The notes under the pieces are model-generated. The model had not been told where the DNA came from. It searched no databases and saw nothing but the letters and a program-made list of their open reading frames with translations. From Parapristionchus giblindavisi (lineage: Eukaryota; Nematoda; Chromadorea; Rhabditida; Diplogasteridae), in contig CALSFV010000331.1 in assembly GCA_943737045.1 (NCBI GenBank), forward strand, positions 186,001 through 250,000: a stretch of 64,000 nt of DNA, written 5' to 3'. Shown here piece after piece: positions 24,901-47,300 of the stretch (position 1 is the first letter of the stretch; each line of letters opens with the position of its first letter). Both the position numbers and the translations under genes were made by a program.

Positions 24901-27393
24901 TTTTAAAAATGCCACAAGAAACCATTTGAATACGTTTTAATTTATTTGTAATGTATTAAAATATTTTCTGAATATTTGCCGAAATTGCCGATTTTGAGAA
25001 ATATTGCTGAAATTGCCGAATCGGCAATTTCGGCAATGAAAAACCGGCAATTTCGGCAAACCGGCAATGCCTTGCCGCACAGCCCTGGTACAGTCAGAGC
25101 TAATGATGTTCAGTCATAGATTAGGATGACTAATCGATAATCAACCTTAAAGGGAGCACTCAAAGACCTCTTCATCGCGCACACTATTTCTCTGTTCTAC
25201 GAGAAAGAAATGCGCGTCGAAGAGACCATTGAGAGAGGTTATGCCACTAATCTTTATTAAATAATCGCTTACGGCTTTTTGGCACTGATATGTTTCAACA
25301 ATTTTGTTTAACATTTTCAATTATTGAATATCGATCGATTCCTTCAGGGCTTAGCGAAGCATTATTCGTGCACAAACATAAAGAATTGCGAGTGCCGATG
25401 CGAGTATGTTCATTTCTCACAATTTTTTTTTTAAATATTGACGACAATTTGGCAGTTTTGTTCATTTCAGCGAGTGCAACAACCTCACTCGCATTGTCTG
25501 TGACACCGATTGGTTGGATCGTATCGATCCGAAATTGTTTGGTGATCTCAGTAAGGGTCGAGATGATATCTGCAGGCCGAAACCGAGGTAAGGAAAATGT
25601 ACTGAAACTGTATTATGGTATAAACGGGAAAAAATTTCAGTGGCTTCATGCTGTGTACATATAGTGTTAGCATTGACTCTGACAAAAAATATGATACTCC
25701 AATTCGTACCTTCCTTGTGTCTTTCACACTAACAAAGTTGAATAAACATAACAAATAAATAAAAATATTTTTTCTATTTTTGATGTTATCAGGAACGATA
25801 TCTACTGTGCGGAGCTGGAATACAGAGGCGACGACTCGGAATCGCCTTCTCCTTCTAAACTTAGAGAAGCATCAAGAGCAGAAAGGGACCAATTTACTGT
25901 GCTGAACACGGGAGAACTACAACAAGCGATAGCGCTGTTTAAGGTGAATTTTGCTTTATTCCAGAACTTTCTTTTGCGCATTAAATAAGGACACCCATTA
26001 TTTTCTAAAGGATGTCGTATATGGACATTTTAGGAATCTTAGATATAATAGATATTTAAGGAAGCCAAAAGGGTGCATTGCGAGTACTCTTGTTATGTCT
26101 ACACGAACGAAGGATCGATTAGTGCCGGATGCAAGGTATTTAAAAAAAATCGACGAACCATTCTTATGTTAAGCATGAATAAAAGAAATACAAGGCATGT
26201 CAGTGACCCCGAAGGGAAAAGTGTACAAAAAGTTCAGAAATGATGAATGTCAGGCAATTTGTTGTGAATCTAATTCTAGTGTGATTAGCGATTAACATGA
26301 CAGAATTAGATTGAAAAATCGCGTAATTAAATCCAATTTCTCCTAATTAGATTCACAGATTATAATTAGATTCTAAACGGATTGCTTCAACAATGATTAT
26401 TGCGTAATTAGACATGCTGTTTTAGTACACTCCCGCCAACGAGATGGTATGCGAGCAACCGGGAAATTGCGACTGCGACGATATAAGGTATGATTTGGAT
26501 TCAAGTGGGGGGGGGGCTAAACCTTCGTCTCTTCATTCCGCATACTCTATCTCGCTTTTCTCTGTCGGCGAGAGAGCATTCAACCCCAACAATACAATAC
26601 AATACATTTATCTTATCAGCACTAAGTGCAGAAGAGTAGGTCAGGGGCAGGTGGAATTTTCTTGCAAGTTCCTTCTTCCGTCTCTGAGAGATGTTATTCT
26701 CCATTTAAGAAAACGATCGAGCTGAAACTTGTTGATTGATGTAGAAAACCCACGAAAACGTTCCGCTATCGTCCATTAGGCCTGCTTGACCCCTAGGAGA
26801 CCGTTATTCTATTGCAGTGTTACATTTTCAAAAGGTGCGCATGATGGAGGGGTTACGGCGGAGGAGGTTACGGTGTGTACACGTTTTGAAAATGCAACAC
26901 TGCATATCGGATTTTAAAAGATGAAAATTCCGCAGTAACTGCAACAACCTCCACGAAAGGTCGTGCAGCTACAATCAAGCGGACAAATTCTATCGTAATG
27001 AGGAGTACTACTGTGGCAAGGAAGAGATCCAGGAGAGCATATCTAGGTGAATTATATTTATTCACATTGCGCTAATTGTAAGTGAAAAAACCGGGAAAAA
27101 AAAGTTTACATGATTCGTAATCCGTGAATCTAAGATTTTTTAAATTCAAAACTCGGCATTCAAATCCTCATATGTAAGTGTTCCAAAACCATACAACGCT
27201 TCATGGCAACTAGTGTTTTACTATCTTTGTACTTGGTCTGACTCTATGCATGGCGCACTTTTTTCCAGAATCAGTGCACCATGATGTGTTCATTGTGTTT
27301 GAAACATGGTGTAAAGATAAAAATTTTATTTTCAGTCACTCATCGGTTATCGTGGCTGTCCTAACTCTTCTATTAGCGTCGATTCCGCATTAG
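18975..27393 (+). CDS. Seven-module cysteine-rich GPI-type surface protein
   Basis: I joined 24 coding segments in phase to about 937 residues. Exon 1 (18975-19024) is a signal peptide (MESTFPLVLLFILVHER).

Seven modules follow, nearly all coded by three exons with phases 2-0, 0-2, 2-2. Their first exons start at 19129, 20062, 21100, 21922, 22992, 24056 and 25793; in module 7 this part is split (25793-25943, 26061-26135). The short middle exons are 19369-19433, 20309-20367, 21389-21459, 22338-22405, 23585-23637, 25348-25403 and 26426-26487. The third exons are 19794-19919, 20514-20624, 21582-21710, 22626-22751, 23773-23904, 25471-25587 and 26936-27046. The pattern per module is LKC....C.....CF......AGC, then C...C.C, then CN....C.....C.

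The last exon (27336-27393) codes HSSVIVAVLTLLLASIPH, a GPI-signal-like tail. Many N-glycosylation sequons. The Cys spacing recalls nematode ET/three-finger modules, but I cannot assign a family or function. Confidence 0.8.
19466..19708. repeat. Palindromic MITE in intron
   Basis: Inverted ends TCCATGAATGTTTCGCAAAC and GACAAACGGTTCAACGTTCATGGA, with inner ACGTCACGTCA/TGACGTCACGT. A half related to it lies at about 55415-55470. Confidence 0.5.
20650..20795. repeat. Palindromic MITE (CTAGAACACCGG ends)
   Basis: Ends CTAGAACACCGGGCCAGTCC and GGACTGGTCCGGTGTTCTAG, in an intron of the module gene. Related ends are near 32465-32595 and 35935-35985. Confidence 0.6.
24269..25087. mobile_element. hAT-like element inserted at an exon-intron border
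   Basis: Ends CAGGGCTGTGCGGCAAGGCA and its inverse; exact 8-bp target duplication GTACAGTC at 24261-24268 and 25088-25095. The left duplication starts with the GT donor directly after an exon (ends 24260). Inner sequence is built of TTTCGGCAA-type repeats; no transposase. Confidence 0.85.
26818..26908. repeat. Small hairpin MITE
   Basis: GCAGTGTTACATTTTCAAAA and its inverse at the other end. A sister copy at about 55842-55932 is flanked by TTA on both sides, as in PIF/Harbinger MITEs. Confidence 0.6.
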
Positions 27394-27475
27394 TTCGACA
27401 TTTATTTGTAGACCACAATTTGAGAATAAAACGTATTTCTGTGTATGAACTGAGTTATTTGAACAAAAAGATTAA
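27236..27475 (+). repeat. Terminal exon unit, copy 1
   Basis: Contains the last exon of the module gene, its acceptor, stop (27391-27393), and an AATAAA at 27425-27430. Tandem-related to 27733-27972. Confidence 0.8.
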
Positions 27476-27732
27476 TTTTTAAAATTTATTTTAACGGGCC
27501 ATCTCACAACGAATCAAAAAAATCTCTAGCTATAATATTACCTCTAGCTATATATCAAAAAATTTCTAGTTATATATCACAACTAATGAAATGTTTTTAA
27601 AATCTTTTTGAAAGATGCGACATGAGGCGACATGAATCATGTCGCGGCGGCCCGCCTTTAGGGAGGGCAATCGTGCGGGACTGTAATTTGTCTCTGTCTC
27701 ATTCGATCACTAAACCATAATATCTTATTAGT

Positions 27733-27972
27733 TGGTCTGACTCTATACATGGCGCACTTTTTCTCAGAATCAGTACATCATGACGTTCAGTGCGTTTGAA
27801 ACATGGAATAAAGATGCTAAAATTAAATTTTATTTTCAGTCGCCTCTCGATAATTGCTTCCGTCCTATCTCTTCTATTAGCGACGATTCCACAATAGTCC
27901 CACATTAATTTGTAGACAACAATTGAGAATAAAACGTATTTCGGTGTATGAACTGAGTTATTTGAACAAAAT
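27733..27972 (+). repeat. Terminal exon unit, copy 2 (possible alternative last exon)
   Basis: Diverged copy of 27236-27475. The acceptor is at 27838-27839; 27840-27897 keeps the same phase and codes RLSIIASVLSLLLATIPQ then stop. AATAAA at 27928-27933. Both acceptor and frame are intact, so it could replace the first tail by alternative splicing. Confidence 0.75.
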
Positions 27973-28909
27973 TATTTTTTTGGGAAATGTTCAGTGTTAT
28001 GTAATAGGATCAAAATGGGATGAAGTGGAGTTGAATGCGAGAGCTTTCTATCTGACAATGAGTGATTGGGAGTATGAAGGAATACAGAAAGCATGCATGA
28101 TAAGTCGTTGGATGAGCACTAGTGAAAGCTATAAAAACAAACCCTGACCTAACCCCTTAAAACTCTCCGTTCTGGAAATGATCTCTCACAAATAAAGCTT
28201 TGCTGCGGTGAATGTTTCCAGAGCAGAGAATGAAATCATCTCGTGTGTGCCTTCAAGTCAAAATGTTGAAACACTTTTTTTAAGTAAACTTCTAATATTT
28301 ACTCGAGACAATGGAACGGAATAGGCAATTTTGTAAATGGTTATAGAAAAGAATTTAATTATTAGAGAAATAAAACGATCCTTTAAAGTCAACATTTCAA
28401 ACGTGGTGAGACGACTATGATCAAAAGAAGAAATTATACAAACAATGGGATATGGAATGGTCTGTCTATTGATAGATCGATGAGAGCGAGAGAGGTCAGA
28501 ACAATCTTCGCGTCCTTTTACCCTGCACTCTCTCATATCCCATCTTGTATGATCAAAATATAAAACACTTTGAATCTGTTGTTTGCCGCAGAACTCACTC
28601 ATGAAACGACTCTCCCATGTCTAGACCTAATGTTACTCCTTCGCATTACCGAATAGTTAGCCACGTCTTGCGTTTCCTGGCTGTTGTTATTCTTTTACTC
28701 GTACTATCTGCTCCAAGCGGTTGTATGTTTGAAAGATCAATCTGTTTCATTTTCGAGCGCATTTTTGATGACCTTGCGAAGACCGAGCTCGTCGCATTTG
28801 TTGTGTCCTATTTTCCCATAAAAAACCCCGGTTGAGATTTGTCGACTCTAGCTTGATTCTACATAAATCTTTACACAGACTGTGGTACAACACACAGGGG
28901 AAAGGATGA
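27973..28909. other. Intergenic between convergent genes
   Basis: Holds a family-1 MITE (28155-28240). Otherwise no exon or RNA recognised; probably includes the ENPP 3' untranslated region. Confidence 0.4.
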
Positions 28910-39818
<10,909 letters not shown>

Positions 39819-40100
39819 TTAATTAATTTTTTTAATAAAATCAATTTTGTTTTAAATCAGTTAGTCGATTTAAATTTATCCTGCGCTCCTGCGCGGACCA
39901 CGATCTTTGCGTATCAAGTAATTCTGCAGCCGTACCAATTCATTTTTTGGACTAATGAAGTTTCTCTAATGTCTAATGAAGTCTAATGAAGTTTTTCTTG
40001 TTTTCTCTCTTCACTTTCCTTTGCTCTCTCGTTTTATTCCACTACTGATTTTTGACAGATTTGGTACGGCGGCTGAAGTTTTGCGGACAATCTCCGACTA

Positions 40101-40248
40101 CACACAGAGAAAAAAGTGTGACCCACAGCACATAAGACCTGTGAAGTGTTATATTTAACACTTTTTGAGCTATTTTAACGCCATAAAATGTTAAATATAA
40201 CACTTCACAGGTCTTATGTGCTGTGGGTTACACTTTTTTCTCTATGTG
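40101..40248. mobile_element. Tc1/mariner-type hairpin MITE
   Basis: Ends CACACAGAGAAAAAAGTGTG and inverse, flanked by TA. The arms (about 65 bp) are nearly perfect. Confidence 0.75.
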
Positions 40249-40481
40249 TAGAGCAGCGTTTCCTCCTCAAAATGACATTTACTTTTTTCGGGGGCGATTC
40301 TCCTCCATCGGGGCTGAGGGGACTGGTGATGCCATCCTCAGTTCTCTGCGGAGACCGCATCCTAGACGAGAGGTCTCCAGTCTCGTCATTCTGTAAGGCA
40401 TTTGAACTAATTATTAAATCGATTATCCTAAACAGGCATGCCACTCAATTTGTATATCAGTGGACCTTAACTATTAAGGAT

Positions 40482-40690
40482 TCTTAGAACCTTAAGACCT
40501 TAACCTTAACCTTAGACCTTATGACCTTAAACCTTAGACCTTAGACCTTAAGACTTTAACCTTAAACCTTAGACCTTAACCTTAACCTTAGATCTCAAGA
40601 TTTTAAGACCTTAAGACCTTAAAGGTCTTAAGGTCTTAGGGTCTTAAGGGTCTTAAGAGGTTAAGGTCTTAAGACCTTAAACCTTAAAAC
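40482..40690. repeat. CCTTAA/CCTTAGA array with inverted half
   Basis: Short units of CCTTAA, CCTTAGA and CCTTAAGA run in one direction to about 40620 and then as AAGGTCTTAAGG in the other, so the array can fold back. It is not the TTAGGC nematode telomere repeat. Confidence 0.7.
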
Positions 40691-40775
40691 TTTCGATCTC
40701 GAGGAGCTAAGAACTCATCATCTTGTCGCGTTTCTCCGGATCAATACTCATTGTCAGAGTGATCAAAAATAAACT

Positions 40776-41492
40776 CTAGCAAAATATCTTTTTGGCGTCA
40801 AGTTTGTTCTCGAAAAAATTCGCGGCACTCCATCTTTATAGGCACACTCGAATCTCTTTTGAATCTCTCTCCGCTCTGGATGCGATCAATCGCTGTCACT
40901 ATTTAGAGAGTGTTACCAGAGCGGATAGTTTCAACCATGCTTACCGTAGTATCGCCATTCGTCGTATCACCACTGCGTTTCTTCGCTCCCTTACCCGCCT
41001 TAGCATTCTTCTTTACATTCGGACTCGCATTCTTATCTCGATTTGCCTTCTTAGTCCCGACCTGCAAAATGAGGTTAAAGATCAAAGATCAAAGTTTAGC
41101 ATGCGTTACCTTTGTGTCCTCTAAAGGCTCCTTTGAGAGATTTTCCTTCGACGGATCTACGACTTCTTTGGAACCCCCGAAGTCCCCGGGGTCGCTGCCT
41201 TCAGTCATCTCCTTGATTGTAAGAGACTAAAGAATCTCGGTTTAAGGTCTTAAAGCCGTGAAGGACTGGATCTTACTTTCTTGATGGCTGATTTCAGCAA
41301 AGAAGAGAGTGACCAACCGTACAGAACGGCTGGCGAAAGCAAGAATGAGAGGAGAAAGAATGGGCAGCATGAAAAGAATGGTTGAAGTGTTGGATATGGA
41401 AAATAATTAGTACAAATGTAAATTAGAATCTGTAATACTGCACTATCGATCGATTGAAAGAGTACTGAAATGCCGTCAATAAGGTACGTCAT
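40776..41492 (-). CDS. Small unrecognised membrane or secreted protein
   Basis: Exons 41492-41277, 41211-41110, 41061-40945 and 40808-40776 join in phase (about 155 residues). The first holds hydrophobic sequence (FFLLSFLLSPAVLYGWSLSSLL). The second is acidic (EMTEGSDPGDFGGSKEV). The third is Lys-rich (NVKKNAKAGKGAKKRSGD). The last is short, with a weak acceptor. The Met at 41492 is uncertain. A decayed relative lies at 42895-43190. A family-1 MITE sits in the last intron. Function unknown. Confidence 0.45.
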
Positions 41493-41879
41493 TCAGTTAT
41501 TGGATATTATACACCTATAGAGGTCAACGATTCAAACCCTCGCGTGAAATACACAAGTTACACGCAACACAACATCGCCAAGATCGCAGACTCTGCTTTC
41601 GTTGATTTATTTAATTTCATTTAATAATGGAGAACAATGGAACCTAATTAATGGCGCACCCGAGCTAATCGAAACTCTCCGCTCTGACCATGTTCTCTCG
41701 CTTTCATTGTCCACGAGAGTCCTACGTATGCACTGCGACGTATGGTTTGCAGGTAAACGTGACGGTTCTAGCACAGGAGAATTTCGATAAATCTTTAACA
41801 AGGGAATATTACATCGTGATCCAAGTACTGTAGCGATCAGTAAAACCGTGGAATCAATCAATAAAACATCCAAAATCAA

Positions 41880-43750
41880 TCATTAATTAATGAAATATCT
41901 TGAAGAGTGGATGGATGAGGAAGTCACTCAGAGGACTGCGAACCATCGATCGTTGTTATGAAGTACTCTTCGGTCCTACAACGAATATTGTATGATGGTG
42001 TACTGTAAACAGTACCGTAATACATGATAGATTGTGTTCCCGGAAAGGCCAGGCAAACTGATGTTTCAATCAAATGTTTAACCGAGAAAACATCTCAACC
42101 GGAGGCATTTTCACTGTGAAATTATTCTTGAAACAACCCGATGAATCGCAGTCTCAAGTAAATTGTATTTACAAGAAAAGCAGCACTACTTTAGTAGGTA
42201 TGGAAAAACAATTCAAAAAAATCAATGAATACCTGAGATCGAGCGCTGCCTGTGATCGATTGAGAAGGGTGACTTGTCGAGAGATGGAGGCTTTGAGTGC
42301 TGCCACCTACGAATGAAATCAATCAATATCTTATTAGAAATCAATCAATACTTCTTCTAGAGATCAATCAAACATTTTTTGGAGATCCTTCAATTTTTTT
42401 ATTAAAGATTAATCAATACTTTTGCAAACCTAATTTTAACAAGGCTTCATCGTTTTAGTGTAAATAAATAAATAATCAGCAAAGGGAGTTTCACCTTCGC
42501 AAATTGCGCATTCAGATCCGCGCAGGCGTCATGAAACTGAAAATAATCAATGAATCCATAGTCAATGTGAAATCAATCAACGTAACCCAGCCAAGAAGGG
42601 GGCAGTTTTGCAAACAGAAAACGGAGACCTCTTCCGATGGAACAATATGCTTATTTAACCAAAAGAGGCGGAGATTGAAGCCCAGTGAAGCCACTGTAAC
42701 CTTGGGGACGTGTCTACTATATTGCAACCAGTGATAGACTCATAGTTCGAGATGTCAAAGAAGAATGGAGTGACAATGAGACAAAAAAATAATTAAATGC
42801 TTGAATAAATATTTTAATGGAAGACGATTTCAAATAGCGCCATTGTCTGAGCTTCGGCTTCTGATCACGTTTCTAACGACAAAATTCTGAGTGAATTACC
42901 TTTGCATCTTTGAACTTTAAGATGTTCTTGAACAACTTTGGCGGTTCCGTCGTCTCTTGTGAGACACCAATATTCTCTCTCGAATGAGACATTACTTCTT
43001 GTGAACCCGGAGTTACAAAGTTCCCGGGGTCAGAGCTCAGTTCGGGCATCTCCTTGGCTGCAAGAGACTAAAGAATCTCGGTTAAATTTTACATTTTGAT
43101 AGCTGTTATCAGTAACGGAGAAAGGGACCAACCGCACGAAAGGGTTGGAGAAATCTAGAATGAAATTCAATGGACTTGATAAAATGAATGGTTGACGTGT
43201 TGAAGTATCATATTTGGTCCAACATGCGGAATCGTCAAGAAAACAGAATTTTTAAAATTTTGTTTATTGGTTTCATTGAGTAAACACAAAAATGATACAA
43301 CAGGAAGAATTGGGAGAACTGCCTCATCGCAAGTCGCAATGTCAAGTTACGAATACTGAAACTGGCATGCACAGAAATATACCCGAACATTTCAAAGAAA
43401 GATCGACAATGTAGGGTTATCATTCTCTAATTAAATGACGTTCACTCTTTCCGGTAGCGTTCAAAAGTCACGAAAAGTAAAGAAAAGAAACGAAAAAAAG
43501 ATGCGAGAGTGTGTGTGAAAAGTGGAGAGTATTGTCTTATTTTTCTTTTCTTTTCTTTAGAACAGACCATTAACAACTTCTAATGATACACTGTCCTGCA
43601 ACTTTGGCTTTCACAGGGTAATGTTGATATTTGATCTTTGTATTCCCGCTTGTGATTTCGCCCCAAACTTTAAGCAGGAAAGGACAACGCAACCGGGAAG
43701 TTGGCATAGTTTTTATTAGAGTGCGCCTCGCAAGAATTGGATCGGTGAAT
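41880..43750 (-). pseudogene. Partial copy of the 55-57 kb gene, with a relative of the small gene inside
   Basis: 41881-41995, 42235-42312 and 42495-42545 copy exons 6, 5 and part of 4 of the unrecognised gene at 55.3-58.7 kb. 42590-42770 and about 43590-43740 copy its introns 3 and 2. Copied exons 5 and 6 are still open; exon 4 is cut after FAK and no upstream exons are present. At 42895-43190 lie two exon-like stretches (EMPELSSDPGNFVTPGSQEV; CGWSLSPLLITAIK) related to the neighbouring small gene, with a broken splice site. Confidence 0.65.
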
Positions 43751-44338
43751 GTCTTCAGCAATAAAGTAAAAACTTTTGTGAACACATATAGGAGTTTTGA
43801 TAATAAGTTAACTCATCAAGAGGCGTAGGGATGAGAGATGTGAGAGAGAAAGCGCAAGTTTAGGCGTACGCGCTGCAACCGAGTGAACCTCAACAGACCG
43901 ATTGATCGTCCCTCGTCCCTCGTAAATACTCCCATCAAGATAAACCTGAATATTCTTTCATTGTCAGCTGCAAAATGTTTTAAATATACGTGAACTTTAT
44001 TTTAGGATAACACACAAAATCAGAACAATAAGGAAAATCATAACTTATACAAAGTAAGTGATTGGGAACTTGACCGTACCACTTAGCAGGTCAGAAGTTA
44101 TTCAGACTATTCGCCATATAATGAGGCAATTAGGGAGAGCAGGGACGGGTGGTTTTATAGGTGGAAGAATACTGTACTTCAACAAATCAATCAACGATGT
44201 ATACGGTAGATATACGGTATGGGATAGGGGACTAACTAAGGAAACTAATAGATGATATCCTTAGCTTTGTTCAAAATCAATAAAACAAAACATGAACATA
44301 GAAATATCGATCGAACAATCAATCAATCAATAAATCGA
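43751..44338. other. Intergenic, nothing recognised
   Basis: AT-rich, with ATCA-type short repeats towards 44340. Probably carries the 3' untranslated region of the CLASRP-like gene. Confidence 0.4.
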
Positions 44339-47300
44339 TCAACTTCTTGATCTTGATCTATTGGAAGAACGTCGTCGTCTTCTTCGATAACTACTATCAT
44401 CTCTTTCTCCTCTGATTAGTCTTTCACGTTCTCGTCTCGCTGTCTCCTCCTCGTATAGGGCGTACTCACGACGCTGAAATCCATTCATCTTTATAATCTT
44501 TATTCTTTCGTCTTTAGAATCTTCATCTGATCTTTGATCTCTTTATCTGATCTTTGATCTTTAAATACATTAAAGGCATGCACGTAACACGAGTAGTTTG
44601 CATTACTACAAGTACAAACAAGTACAGTAATCAGTTCGAATTCATTTTATCTTTGATCTCCTTGAACCAATAATGACCCATCTTAACCCACCTTCCTCTC
44701 CTTCTCCTGTTCCTTTCTTCGTTCCTCTTTCTCAGCTCTCAATTGATCTGCAGTCTTCGACAAATTCTTCTGCATTCGCTGTTTTATCTTTTCAGCCATG
44801 CGTTTCTGAAAATAATAATAATAATAATAATAATAATATTTATTAAATATAAAACAGATCAATTACAGTACCTTCTCATCTTCCTCGCTATCAGAACTGC
44901 GTGCTATCGTATTACCTTTCTGTCTGAAAACGAAATCAATTTTGATTATTCATTTTGATTATTTTTTTGGTGTATTCATATTGACATTGAGTGGTATATC
45001 AATATTATTTACAGCAAATGAAACCGGAAAGTGACTGTGCCTTTGCCAATTGAATAAAACCAAAAACCAGTACAATGTTATGTACAAAGCAATCAACAAA
45101 TTCTTTTAATAAATCAATAAATCAATAATTCCTCTTACTTTATCATAGCCTTTGTCTTTCTGATTCTTCTCTTCCTATTCTCAATCTCTCGCTTCTCCCT
45201 CTCCTCTTCGCTCATTGACGAATGAATCGATAACATTGGCTCGTCGTCTACCGTAACCTCGTTGGATACTGTAATAAGGTATTATCGATTGAAAGTAAAG
45301 TGATATATCAGTAATAATGGACGTCATTCCACGTAAAAGTAGTATTGGTATTATTCACTTGCGCAAATGATCACGTGATCGAATAAAATACCTCGCATGA
45401 CATACACAGGGTTCACGAAACATCAAATCACCAGGCTGACACACTCTTTCATTTGTTTATTTTTATCAAAAGTGGGACTACTAACAATTCGTAAACTCGC
45501 GTGAAATACACAAGGCGCATGAAACATCAAACCACCAGCTTTCATTATATTTATTTCATCAAATTCAGCCCTTATGACATGTGCAAATGGAGAACAACGA
45601 AACCTAATTAAAGCACACCCCGAGCTTATTTGAAACTCTTCGCTATGGCAATACTCTCTCGCATTTTTGTCTGTGAGTGAATGTGGCCAGAACGGTGAGT
45701 TTCAAACTAGCCTGTGGTGTCCTCTAAATGTTATGAAAATACTAATTACAACCAAATCGGATCCAATCAGCAGCGCCTCTATGCATCCCTTTTACGAAGC
45801 GTCCAATCACCAGTGGCCGTATGCATGAACAACGGGAAAACCGTTTTCCGGGAAAATGTGACGTCATTTGCGTAGGCGGAGGCGTTTTCCAAAAATCCTC
45901 CGCCTACGCTAATGACGTCACATTTTCCAGGAATAAGGTTCCTGCATACGGCCACAGGTTGCGCAACTCATTTTCTCCATACATTTTCGGCGCTCTCATA
46001 AGATTTTTTCATATAGATGGTAGATTTTCGAGATAAGGTGGATTGATTTAGAAAATTCGTTATTTTTCGTTAAAATTGTGGTTTTTAACAAAACATGATA
46101 TACTGTGTCGATTCTCTGATTATGGTGGTGTAAAAATATATGATTTTGTGATTTACCTGACGGACTCCTGTCCCTACTTCTACTCCTACTTCTCGTCTCA
46201 TTTCTCCTTCGATCCTCTCTACTACTTGATCTACTTCGTCGTCTACCATCTCGTCTTCCATCATCTACCGTATCCCTCCTTCCATCATCTACCGTATCCC
46301 TTCCCCTCTTTCGATCGGTGGGTGATCTACTCGTTCTTCTTCTCTTATATCCATTGTGCGGAGAGGCGACACGACGACGATCTCTCGAACGAGAACGAGA
46401 GCGTCTGGAAGCAATCAATAATACTACCATATACCGTACACCTAATACTACCGTATACCATGAACCGCACTACAGTACCTACGACACTACCGTAAGACCA
46501 GTATTACGATCATACATTTTCGGTACCCTCGCCGTCTATTTTTATATAGTGGGTCAATTCTCGAAATAGGGTGGGTTCATACATAAAATTCGTTATTTTC
46601 GTTTAAAAAATCTTCATTTTTAGCTTCCTTTTTTATCAAGTACCCTAAAATGGCCTTATATAGTGGGTCAATCTCGAACTGCGAGGGTATGGCAATGTAT
46701 GATTATGATAGCGATCTATCAATAGTGTATAGACCAGGGCTGTTCGGAAAAAATATTTTCGGAAAATCGGAAAATCGGAAATTTCCGAAAATATTTTCGG
46801 AAAATTCGGAAAATTTTCGGAAAATATTTTTTCAAAGTTGTTCTGCAAATACTAAAAGTGATTTTAGCAACAAGTTTATTTTGAAACTCAAAATATAAAA
46901 ATATAGCAGCATCGTTGGTGAACTATTGAGTTCGTATTCTCAGGTGTTAATTTTGAGAATGAGCAACTGCTATTTTCATAGTCGATAAAGATTAAGCGAA
47001 AGAGTATTCCTAGAAGAACTAAACATCCTCTTCCTCCACAGGTACACGGGAAGAGCAATGATATTTAGGAGAAATGCGAGAGCGAATAGGGGAGAAAGCA
47101 CAGTTGATTTTGCATTAGGTCAAGGGGTGTGAATCTGGCTGGGAAAGAGCTGCCACCTATCATGTACTACTGTACTACTTGTAGTATTATTGATGTACTA
47201 CTTTGGTCAGCATACATACAAAAAATCGTAATGAAAAAAAAAGAATTTAGTAATGATTAAAAAAAATGTATTTTCATGAGAAAAATATTTTAGAATTTAG

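Larger units (their letters stand above)
39819..40775. other. Upstream of ENPP: MITE and CCTTAA tract
   Basis: Contains the TA-flanked hairpin at 40101-40248 and the CCTTAA array at 40482-40690. No exon recognised. The ENPP promoter should lie here. Confidence 0.5.

Noticed and set aside
40482..40690. Interstitial telomere repeat
   Set aside because: The unit is CCTTAA/CCTTAGA, not TTAGGC.
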